From NCBI GenBank assembly GCA_046329495.1, contig JAXLUO010000009.1, positions 62,001 to 126,000 of the forward strand: a stretch of 64,000 nt of DNA, written 5' to 3'. The notes under the pieces were generated by a model, which was not told the origin of the DNA, made no database searches, and was given only the letters and a program-made list of their open reading frames with translations. The DNA is from Bog-950 sp046329495 (GTDB lineage Bacteria > Bacteroidota > Bacteroidia > Chitinophagales > LD1). The position numbers were made by a program, and so were the translations under genes. Positions 1 to 7,671 of this stretch are shown here, one piece after another. How positions within the stretch are numbered: the stretch's first letter is position 1; the number at the start of each line of letters is the position of its first letter.

Positions 1-1890
1 CGTGCGCTGATGGGTTCAAACATGCAACGTCAGGCTGTGCCATTGTTACGTCCGCAGTCGCCTGTGGTAGGTACCGGTCTGGAAAAGAAAGTAGCCCAAG
101 ACTCTCGCAACCTGGTTAACGCCGAGCGCGATGGTATTGTGGAATACGTAGACGCCAACCAAATCATCATTAAGTACGAGCGCACCGAAGAGGAGAAGCT
201 GGTATCCTTTAAAGATGACAAGGTAACTTATAACCTCAGCAAGTTCTTAAAAACCAACCAGAGCACTTGTATCAACCTGAAACCGCTGGTTAAGAAAGGC
301 CAGAAAGTGTCGAAAGGCCAGGTACTGTGCGAAGGCTTTGCTACCGAAAACGGCGAATTAGCCCTGGGTAGCAACCTGAAAGTGGCCTTCATGCCATGGA
401 AAGGTTACAACTTCGAGGATGCTATCGTTATCAGCGAGCGCGTAGTGCGCGACGACGTGTTCACTTCTATCCAGATTGAAGAATTTGAACTGGAAGTGCG
501 CGATACCAAACTGGGCGAAGAAGAATTAACTCCGGATATTCCAAACGTATCGGAAGAAGCTACCAAAGACCTGGACGACAACGGTATCATCCGTACCGGC
601 GCCCGCGTTAAGGAAGGCGACATCCTGATTGGTAAAATCACTCCTAAAGGTGAAACCGATCCTACGCCGGAAGAAAAACTGTTACGTGCCATCTTCGGTG
701 ATAAAGCCGGTGATGTGAAGGACGCTTCGTTGAAAGTGCCACCTTCCATTGAAGGTACTGTTATTACCAAGAAACTGTTTGCCCGCGCCAAGAAGGATAA
801 AACCAGCAAGGTGAAGGAGAAAACAGCCCTCGAAAAACTGGATAAGGATTTCGAAAAGAAAATGGCTGACCTGAAGGCAGTATTGATCGACAAGCTGATG
901 ACCGTATTAAGCGGTAAAACCAGCAGTGGTATCTCTACTATCTATAAGGAAGAACTGGTTAGCAAAGGCACCAAGTTTACCTCTAAGTTACTGGCCGACC
1001 TGGACTACAGCGTAGTTGACGGTAACAACTGGACCAAGGACGAAGAGACCAACAACCTGGTTAAAATGATGTTGCACAACTTCAACATCCGTAATAACGA
1101 GGAAACCGGTAAATACAAGCGCGAGAAATTCAACATCAGCATTGGTGATGAACTGCCAAGCGGCGTATTAAAACTGGCTAAAGTTTACATTGCTAAAAAG
1201 CGTAAGCTTAAAGTAGGTGATAAAATGGCGGGCCGCCACGGTAACAAGGGTATTGTTGCCCGTATCGTGCGCAGCGAGGACATGCCATTCCTCGAAGACG
1301 GAACACCGGTTGATATCGTATTGAACCCGCTGGGCGTACCAAGCCGTATGAACCTGGGCCAGATTTACGAAACCGTACTGGGTTGGGCCGGCATTAAGTT
1401 AGGTGTTAAGTTTGCTACCCCTATCTTCGATGGTGCCTCTTTAACCGAAATTTCTGAATGGATTAAGAAAGCCGAACTGCCTGAATTAGGTTCTACTTAC
1501 CTGTATGACGGCGAAACCGGCGAGCGCTTCCACCAGCCAACTACCGTAGGTGTAATCTATATGATTAAACTGGTACACATGGTGGATGATAAGATGCACG
1601 CCCGTTCAATCGGACCTTACTCCCTCATCACGCAACAGCCGCTGGGTGGTAAAGCACAGTTTGGTGGTCAGCGTTTTGGTGAGATGGAAGTTTGGGCGCT
1701 GGAAGCATACGGTGCCTCTAACATCCTGCAGGAATTGTTGACTGTTAAGTCGGATGATATTGTTGGCCGTGCCAAGGCTTACGAAGCCATCGTTAAAGGC
1801 GACAACATCCCTGAAGCCGGTATCCCTGAATCTTTCAACGTGTTAATGCACGAATTGAGAGGTCTGGCACTGGATCTGAAATTCGACTAA
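1..1890 (+). CDS. rpoB: RNA polymerase subunit beta, C-terminal part (5' end outside window)
   Basis: This is the C-terminal ~629 residues of the beta subunit of RNA polymerase; the frame is open from base 1, so the gene begins upstream of the window. Diagnostic family blocks are intact: GDKMAGRHGNKG, the EDMPFLEDG/NPLGVPSRMN stretch, the MHARSIGPYSL and QQPLGGKAQFGGQRFGEMEVWALEAYGA blocks, and the terminal ESF..L..EL..L.LD tail. A lysine-rich coiled insertion around window bases 780-960 fits Bacteroidota beta subunits. No frameshift or degenerate motif is seen, so it looks functional. In most bacteria rpoC follows directly; here a terminator, repeats and an unrelated gene follow instead. Confidence 0.98.
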   Translation, partial: RALMGSNMQRQAVPLLRPQSPVVGTGLEKKVAQDSRNLVNAERDGIVEYVDANQIIIKYERTEEEKLVSFKDDKVTYNLSKFLKTNQSTCINLKPLVKKGQKVSKGQVLCEGFATENGELALGSNLKVAFMPWKGYNFEDAIVISERVVRDDVFTSIQIEEFELEVRDTKLGEEELTPDIPNVSEEATKDLDDNGIIRTGARVKEGDILIGKITPKGETDPTPEEKLLRAIFGDKAGDVKDASLKVPPSIEGTVITKKLFARAKKDKTSKVKEKTALEKLDKDFEKKMADLKAVLIDKLMTVLSGKTSSGISTIYKEELVSKGTKFTSKLLADLDYSVVDGNNWTKDEETNNLVKMMLHNFNIRNNEETGKYKREKFNISIGDELPSGVLKLAKVYIAKKRKLKVGDKMAGRHGNKGIVARIVRSEDMPFLEDGTPVDIVLNPLGVPSRMNLGQIYETVLGWAGIKLGVKFATPIFDGASLTEISEWIKKAELPELGSTYLYDGETGERFHQPTTVGVIYMIKLVHMVDDKMHARSIGPYSLITQQPLGGKAQFGGQRFGEMEVWALEAYGASNILQELLTVKSDDIVGRAKAYEAIVKGDNIPEAGIPESFNVLMHELRGLALDLKFD

Positions 1891-1921
1891 TTACTAACAA
1901 TACAAACACATGTTTTTTTTT

Positions 1922-1955
1922 CCGCTTGTTTCGCAAGAGACAGGCGGTTTTTTTT
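1922..1955 (+). terminator. Rho-independent terminator after rpoB
   Basis: A 10-bp stem (CCGCTTGTTT with AGACAGGCGG, two G-T pairs) and 6-base loop are followed by eight T. It lies 32 bases after the rpoB stop codon, which suggests rpoB is the last gene of its transcript. Confidence 0.85.
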
Positions 1956-1975
1956 GCTACTATATATACTGTCGC

Positions 1976-2546
1976 ACGTTTGCAGGCGCAGGCCGGAATC
2001 CCAACCTCACGTAGCGCTGTCCTTGCTTAGCCCACTACCCCAACTGTAAACAATAGACTGAAAACAGTAAACTGTCCTACCCCACGTCATTCCGGCGCAG
2101 GCCGGAATCCCAACCCCACATAGCGCTGTCCTTGCTTAACCCACTATCCCAACTGTAAACAATAGACTGAAAACAGTAAACTTTCCTATCCCCCGTCATT
2201 CCGGCGCAGGCCGGAATCCCCACCTCATGTAGCGCTGTCCTTGCTTAACCCACTACCCCAACTGTAAGCTTTAGACTGAAAACAGTAAACTTTCCTACCC
2301 CCGTCATTCCTGCGCAGGCCGGAATCCCAACCTCGCATAGCGCTGTCCTTGCTTAACCCACTACCCCAACTGTAAACAATAGACTGAAAACAGTAAACTG
2401 TCCTACCCCACGTCATTCCTGCGCAGGCCGGAATCCCCACCTCACGTAGCGCTGTCCTTGCTTAACCCACTACCCCAACTGTAAACTTTAGACTGAAAAC
2501 AGTAAACTTTCCTACCCCCGTCATTCCGGCGCAGACCGGAATCCCC
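1976..2546. repeat. Tandem array of a 108-109 bp palindrome-bearing repeat (about five units)
   Basis: Units begin with CGTCATTCC at about 1976 (degenerate), 2085, 2194, 2302, 2411 and 2519, a period of 108-109 bases. Each head carries the hairpin ATTCCGGC-GCAG-GCCGGAAT (8-bp stem; one arm mismatched in some units). The rest of the unit includes TAGCGCTGTCCTTGCTTA and GACTGAAAACAGTAAACT. Units differ by a few substitutions. No coding frame is conserved; short open frames here are repeat artefacts. 2547-2813 beyond the array holds no recognisable gene, only the leader of the next one. Confidence 0.9.
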
Positions 2547-2813
2547 TGTTACAGACTTAGTTCTAATATGATTTTCTGTGCTCATAGCGGCAGGTGTAAT
2601 AAGGTGGTTGTTTACACAGCCTGCTCTTGCCTTTCGGTTAGAGCGTGCGACCGGTAGGCTGTAAAATGCGGTTGGTTAATCAGATGCCCAATTCCCGTGC
2701 CAAAGCGTAGCGCATGTGCTTATGACATTACTGTGACAAACAGTGCCGGTATACATCATAGTTTTATTTTGAATTTAAAAGCAGGCACATTTATTAAACC
2801 TTAACCATGTATT

Positions 2814-4952
2814 ATGAAAACAGCATATCTACTTTTATTCCTTCTTTGTGCAACTACGTTCACTGCAGATGCCTATACCAGCTTAACCATGCGCGACCCG
2901 CACAGGAGCTGGGTGTATACCACGCCCAAAATTGACTCTGCTACCTTCTCTATTCAGCCAAAGGGAGCGTATTTTGAATGTGGTTTGTATCTTACCTTTT
3001 CGCCAACATCCACTTATTCAGGCGATACGTTTGAGATAATTATGGATTTTGACCTGCCCACAGGTGCTATGGTAAACGACTCATGGCTTTGGGTTGGCAA
3101 TCAAATTGTGCAAGCCGTTATAACCGACCGTTCACGGGCAGGCATGGTGTACGAAGGTATCGTTCAGCGCCGGCAGGACCCTTCTATATTATATAAGAAC
3201 AGCGCTACACAATATCAGTTACGCGTATATCCCTTACCGGCCAACCAAAAACGGAAGGTTAAAATCAGTTATTTGCTGCCGGCTACATGGGGCAGTACAA
3301 GGGCCGGCATACCATTGCCGGTTAGCTTACTTAAAACCTCAAACGTGCGCCCGCCGCTTACCATTATCACCTACCCCGATGCTAATTGGTACGCGGCTGG
3401 TATTAACGAACTATCAGGGCAATTGTTTACCCCGCAGCCTAATGGCAGCGAGCGTACCATCATTACCCCGGCTACCTTAAATAACAACAGCTATTTAAAC
3501 TTTAGTATGGCACATAGCCTTACTAATGGCGTATACTCAGCGGTGCATGAATCGGCCCCGGGGCAGGGCTTTTACCAGTTGGTGGTAGTGCCCGGCGATG
3601 TAATACAAACCGGTATACACCAAAAGCTGGCCGTGCTGTTTGATCATAATCCCACCAACACCTACGTAACCGGTAACCAGGTGCTGCAAAATGCACGTAC
3701 GATGCTGCACCAAAGTTTGGGGGCACAGGATTCGTTTAACCTCATCTTTACACAATTTAATATTCACCGCATTTCCAATGTATGGCTACCGGCCGATTCG
3801 CAGACTATCGAAAACGTGTTTGCGCCCCTGCTTACTAACAATCCTGTTTCGTCCTATAGTAGTTTACCAGCCTTGCTCAGTAATGGTATTGATTTCCTGA
3901 AGGCTAATAATGGCGGCGAAATACTCTTAATGAGCAGCAACCAGAATTACGGAGTACCGGCTACCGCCAACCAGTTGATTAACGATGTGGTGAATTACAT
4001 GCTGCCCGAGATGTATCCCATTCACATTGCCGATTACGTGCAAACAAACATTACCAGCAACTATATTAATAACACCTGCTATGCCGGTAACTCATACTTT
4101 AACGCAAACCTTACCGCGCTTACCGGTGGGGTGCTGAAGAGTATGATGAACATGAACTACTGCTACTCATACGGTTACAGCAACTACAGCACTTTCGATT
4201 TAATGATGAATGACGTGTATGGTTTAATGGGTGGCTATGTTACCAACTTCGATGTTTACACGGATGTAGACAGTGGCTTTTGCTATAGTCGCTTCAATTC
4301 TTCGGGCGGAACGATGGTAGGGCTTAAAAATGCGTTTGTTCAGGTGGGGAAATACACTGGTAAGCTACCCATGGCGGCCGAGATAACGGGCATGTTTAAG
4401 GGTACCCCTTTTCAGTACACACTTAATATTGGCAATACGTATGTAATGGATAGTACCGTGCGCATGATGTGGGCCGGCAATTACATCAATACTATGGAAG
4501 TGCAGCAACTGGATAACCAGGGTATTGCTGCTTTGCAACAGGTAAGTATCCAAAACCGGGTGTTATCGCAATACACGGCATTTCTGGCGCTTGAGCCAAG
4601 CGACACAACCCAGGCCTGTAGCGATTGTAATGATGAAACCGGCACCGGCGGAAGCACCGGTATACAAAACCTGAACGATGCAGGGTTATCTATCAAAGCC
4701 TATCCGAATCCTTTCAGCGAACAGCTTACTATTACGTTAAAACTTAGCGAACCTGCAAAGGACCTGAAATGGCGTATAGTAAACCTGATGGGGCAGGTAG
4801 TGCGCGAAGGAACGCTGGAAGCCGGGGCAACCGAATATAGCTTTACCTGGGATGGTAAGGATGCTAACGGTAGCAGTGTTGCAGCCGGTGTTTATCTGGT
4901 AGAAATTGAAACTACGGCAGGCAAGCAAATAGCCCGCATCGTAAAGAATTAA
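2814..4952 (+). CDS. Secreted VIT-domain protein with T9SS C-terminal sorting domain
   Basis: 712 residues. A cleavable signal peptide (about residues 1-20) is followed by a VIT-like domain (about 25-190) with the hallmark stretch DRSRAGMVYEGIVQRRQDPS. The middle (about 255-420) resembles the von Willebrand A fold that normally follows VIT, but its first metal-site strand reads AVLFDHNPTN, not DxSxS, so the MIDAS site appears lost. The last ~80 residues (from AYPNPFSEQ to IARIVKN) form a FlgD-Ig-like T9SS type A sorting domain, so export across the outer membrane by type IX secretion is inferred. ATG start at 2814; terminator at 4971. Substrate or role is unknown; surface adhesion is a guess from the fold. 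Confidence 0.85.
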   Translation: MKTAYLLLFLLCATTFTADAYTSLTMRDPHRSWVYTTPKIDSATFSIQPKGAYFECGLYLTFSPTSTYSGDTFEIIMDFDLPTGAMVNDSWLWVGNQIVQAVITDRSRAGMVYEGIVQRRQDPSILYKNSATQYQLRVYPLPANQKRKVKISYLLPATWGSTRAGIPLPVSLLKTSNVRPPLTIITYPDANWYAAGINELSGQLFTPQPNGSERTIITPATLNNNSYLNFSMAHSLTNGVYSAVHESAPGQGFYQLVVVPGDVIQTGIHQKLAVLFDHNPTNTYVTGNQVLQNARTMLHQSLGAQDSFNLIFTQFNIHRISNVWLPADSQTIENVFAPLLTNNPVSSYSSLPALLSNGIDFLKANNGGEILLMSSNQNYGVPATANQLINDVVNYMLPEMYPIHIADYVQTNITSNYINNTCYAGNSYFNANLTALTGGVLKSMMNMNYCYSYGYSNYSTFDLMMNDVYGLMGGYVTNFDVYTDVDSGFCYSRFNSSGGTMVGLKNAFVQVGKYTGKLPMAAEITGMFKGTPFQYTLNIGNTYVMDSTVRMMWAGNYINTMEVQQLDNQGIAALQQVSIQNRVLSQYTAFLALEPSDTTQACSDCNDETGTGGSTGIQNLNDAGLSIKAYPNPFSEQLTITLKLSEPAKDLKWRIVNLMGQVVREGTLEAGATEYSFTWDGKDANGSSVAAGVYLVEIETTAGKQIARIVKN

Positions 4953-4970
4953 AATGTGGTTAAACAGTAA

Positions 4971-5003
4971 AGGGGCGCGCCGGTCAGGTTCGCCCCTTTT
5001 TTT
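4971..5003 (+). terminator. Rho-independent terminator after the VIT protein gene
   Basis: The 7-bp perfect stem AGGGGCG/CGCCCCT with a 13-base loop is followed by a run of seven T, 18 bases after the stop codon. Confidence 0.85.
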
Positions 5004-5100
5004 ACGGAATGGTAGTGGAGCGCTGATAAACACTGATTTTTAGGATTTCCGCGGGCTCAATAAACAAAGCAGCATCACCAACAAACAAGCGCAGTCCTCC

Positions 5101-5400
5101 CGTCATTCCGGCGCAGGCAGGAATCCCAACCTCACGTAGCGCTGTTCTTGCGTAACCCACTACCCCAACTGTAAACAATAGACTGAAAACAGTAAACTTT
5201 CCTACCCCACGTCATTCCGGCGCAGGCCGGAATCCCAACCTCATATAGCGCTGTTCTTGCGTAACCCACTACTCCAACTGTAAACAATAGACTGAAAACA
5301 GTAAACTTTCCTACCCCACGTCATTCCGGCGCAGGCCGGAATCCCAACCTCACGTAGCGCTGTCCTTGCTTAGCTCACTACCTCAACTGTAAACTCTGAA
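5101..5400. repeat. Second tandem array of the 109-bp repeat (about three units)
   Basis: Units start at 5101, 5210 and 5319 (period 109). They carry the same ATTCCGGC...GCCGGAAT head and the same AACTGTAAACAATAGACTG body as the array at 1976-2546. The third unit decays after about 5400. The first unit has GCAGGCAGGAAT, breaking one hairpin arm. Confidence 0.9.
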
Positions 5401-5851
5401 CTGAAAACTTTCCTCTGCCTGTCATTTTGAACCATTCTGCTAAATAAACAGCGGCGAAAAATCCCCTGCCCAAATGATGTATACAAAGGCATTAGCCTGT
5501 CGCAGCCACAAAACATTTTGTATTCATCCATGTATTTATCTGTGCCATCTGTGGCAATGCATTCAACCAAGAATACATCTCATTAAAGAATATAAAGGTT
5601 ACACTGCCGCTCAGAAAAATATTTTCTTAAAAAAGCAATAAAATAAGAAACAAAACGTCTTTTATTGTATCTTTACAATACAATGGTTCTTTGACATACC
5701 TACAAAACACAAAACCGTTAAGTGCATGCCCCTTCATATGCCATCCCCAAACAGTTTATATTTTTCACAATTTGTGCATGCAAAACCAATGCACAAATCT
5801 GCACAAATGGAAACTTTACTAATTCATTCCGTTTCTGCTGCACGGAAAAAT

Positions 5852-6180
5852 GTAAAGGAGTGTAAAGTTACAGCACATGCTCACCACCCTGTCTGCTTTC
5901 TGATCTCTGCTTCTGATTTCAAAAAGTGTAAAGGAGTGTAAAGTCGTTACACAAAATTCAACACACTGACCTAAAACCAACAAAGTGTAACATCAATTCA
6001 ACGTAACTTTTTTCAGGACGATACATTGGCTGTTAATCCTATAATCCCAAAATCCTACTAATCCTGTTTCAGACAAGAAAAGTGTAAAGGAGTGTAAAGT
6101 TACAGCACATGCTCCCCACCCTGTCTGCTTTCTGATTTCTGCTCTCTAATTTCAAAAAATGTAAAGGAGTGTAAAGTTGC
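5852..6180. repeat. Four copies of TGTAAAGGAGTGTAAAGT with a duplicated ~75-bp spacer
   Basis: The 18-mer occurs at about 5850, 5926, 6080 and 6161. The spacer TACAGCACATGCTC...CTGTCTGCTTTCTGAT...TTTCAAAAA follows the first and the third copy, so a ~95-bp module is duplicated inside copy A. Copy B carries the reverse complement of the motif (CTTTACACTCCTTTACAC) near 43504. Each 18-mer is itself a near-repeat of TGTAAAG. Confidence 0.75.
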
Positions 6181-6201
6181 CCTGCGAAATGCAACTTGGA
6201 C

Positions 6202-6281
6202 AGTCATCGGATGACTTTTGGAGGACAAGGGTCGTCCGTGCCACCAGTACACTAATTTTAGGAAGAAGTCATCCGATGACT
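6202..6281. repeat. Pair of 15-bp palindromes (copy A)
   Basis: AGTCATCGGATGACT (6202-6216) and AGTCATCCGATGACT (6267-6281) are each palindromic around one central base and lie 65 bases apart start to start. The same pair with the same spacing is in copy B. The outer arms could fold together as a cruciform, or each could be a site for a dimeric DNA-binding protein. Confidence 0.7.
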
Positions 6282-6618
6282 AAGCGCCGCCTTGTTTGAA
6301 CCATTCGTTTTTGCCCGTTTTAACACAAAAATACATCACATGAAAATTTCTGTAACTTGTGCACAAGCAAAAACCTGCACAAGCATGCACAAGCAATGTT
6401 GATAACCCTGAGCTCTCTGATCTTTAAAACAAAGCCCCACCGTGTATCTAAGGACCAGTGAACTCATAACTCAGCACTCCTAACTCAAAACTAACAAAGT
6501 GTAACCCCTGATTTCAATGTAACCTTTTGTAACCTTTTTCAGGAATGCACAAAGGTTTCAATCCTTTCTGTATTTCTGTCAATCAGTAAAATCTGTGGTG
6601 AACAGTAGTGGACTACCA

Positions 6619-7503
6619 CTAATGCAGAAGCCGTTTAACGGCCATTAGTAGCTGATAAATGCCACCGTAGTTGATTTTTTCGGGCGTATCGCTCATGCGG
6701 TGGTAATCATCGTGCAGGCCGGTGGTAAACGAAACAGCCGGTACGCAATGTTCGCAAAGTACAGTAAAGTCGTTAACGGTTTCACCGGTTTCGTCGGCGC
6801 GGAGGTATAAGCCACTGTTTTGCAGGGGTAGCAAAAAGGAGCGGAGGGAAGTATCCTGCACACAGGTGCTAACGCGCACAATTTTAGTAGTGGGTTGTAA
6901 ACGGCCCACCATATCAAAGTTTAGCGCAGCCTTTAGGTGCAGTAAATCAAACAAGGCACTGCGCGTAAAGTTATAAGAGCCGAACAGGCCCATTTCGTGG
7001 GCGGTAAAAAAGGCAAACACGTAGTTATACTTTTTGCCAAAGTTGCGTTGTTGCAGTTGTTGGGCCAGTTCAATGGCCAGGGCCACACCGCTGCCGTTGT
7101 CATCAGCGCCGGGGTGTATACCTTTCTTACGCAACTCGCGCGATTTATTGCTACCTAAACCAAGGTGGTCGTAATGCGCGCTTATAAGGATGGTGCTGTC
7201 GGCTTTGTTATCAATAAAGCCGAAAACGTTAAAGCAGTTCAGCACACTGTCCTTATTAATACGGATGGTAAACCCGATGGTATCGGCAATAATACCCGAG
7301 TGGCGTAGCTGCCCGATGATATAGTTGGCGGCTTTAAGTTCGAAGGCAGTACCGGGTGCACGGCCCTGCAGGCTATCTGCACTTAATACGGCAATGTGTT
7401 GCTTAAAACGCTGGGTGGTAGATAGCGAATCGGTTTTAACCTGTGCCACAAGCGGGTGGCTGTAAACAAGGGCAACAATTAAAAACACAAACCGGACAAA
7501 CAT
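6619..7503 (-). CDS. Secreted M28-family zinc peptidase (possible catalytic variant)
   Basis: 294 residues with a signal peptide (about 1-20, ending SHPLVAQ). M28 metal-binding motifs are in order: ISAHYDHLG, PGADDNGSG, HEMGLFGS, NFDMVGR and, near the C-terminus, GLHDDYHRMSDTPEKI. In most M28 enzymes the third motif reads EE(x)GL(x)GS, the first Glu being the general base and the second a zinc ligand. Here it is H169-E170: the ligand is kept but the base is His. Length suits a single-domain secreted aminopeptidase. Transcribed divergently from dnaX across a 168-base gap. Periplasmic or extracellular peptide hydrolysis is the family expectation, but activity is uncertain because of the H169 change. 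Confidence 0.85.
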   Translation of the reverse strand: MFVRFVFLIVALVYSHPLVAQVKTDSLSTTQRFKQHIAVLSADSLQGRAPGTAFELKAANYIIGQLRHSGIIADTIGFTIRINKDSVLNCFNVFGFIDNKADSTILISAHYDHLGLGSNKSRELRKKGIHPGADDNGSGVALAIELAQQLQQRNFGKKYNYVFAFFTAHEMGLFGSYNFTRSALFDLLHLKAALNFDMVGRLQPTTKIVRVSTCVQDTSLRSFLLPLQNSGLYLRADETGETVNDFTVLCEHCVPAVSFTTGLHDDYHRMSDTPEKINYGGIYQLLMAVKRLLH

Positions 7504-7671
7504 GATAACGAAGGTAAAATTTTGAAACCGCTTAAAGCGTAAAGGGCCGTTAATTGCTTGTAAATGGCAACATTTTTGCCGTTAAAACACGAAACTAACA
7601 GCCTGCTAAAACTTATTAACGTGGGGTTAAGGGCCAATGGCTAAATCACCTCTTTTTCTATTTTTACACCG

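Larger units (their letters stand above)
5411..6545. repeat. Dispersed intergenic element, copy A (inverted partner at 43105-44202)
   Basis: This ~1.1-kb stretch, with the adjoining 109-bp array at 5101, is collinear with the reverse complement of 43105-44202. Shared blocks in order: a CTAAATAAACAGCRGCGAAAAATC block (5441); CGTCTTTTATTGTATCTTTACA plus TTCTTTGACATACC (5658-5701); a stretch rich in TTGTGCATGCAAAA/GCACAAAT (5770-5810); GTAAAGGAGTGTAAAG motifs; the paired palindromes at 6202 and 6267; CTTGTGCACAAG (6356-6367); and GTAACCTTTTGTAACC (6520). No coding frame is shared between copies, and the only long frame (5726-5941) is not conserved. Function unknown; it may be a decayed mobile or regulatory element. 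Confidence 0.8.

Noticed and set aside
2225..2440. 71-codon frame in the 109-bp repeat array
   Set aside because: Arises from reading the repeat; the same peptide words recur with each unit.
1976..2546. CRISPR array
   Set aside because: The units are directly adjacent 108-109 bp copies with no unique spacers, and no cas genes are present.
5726..5941. 71-codon frame in copy A of the dispersed element
   Set aside because: Not preserved in copy B, no domain, and made of repeat words.
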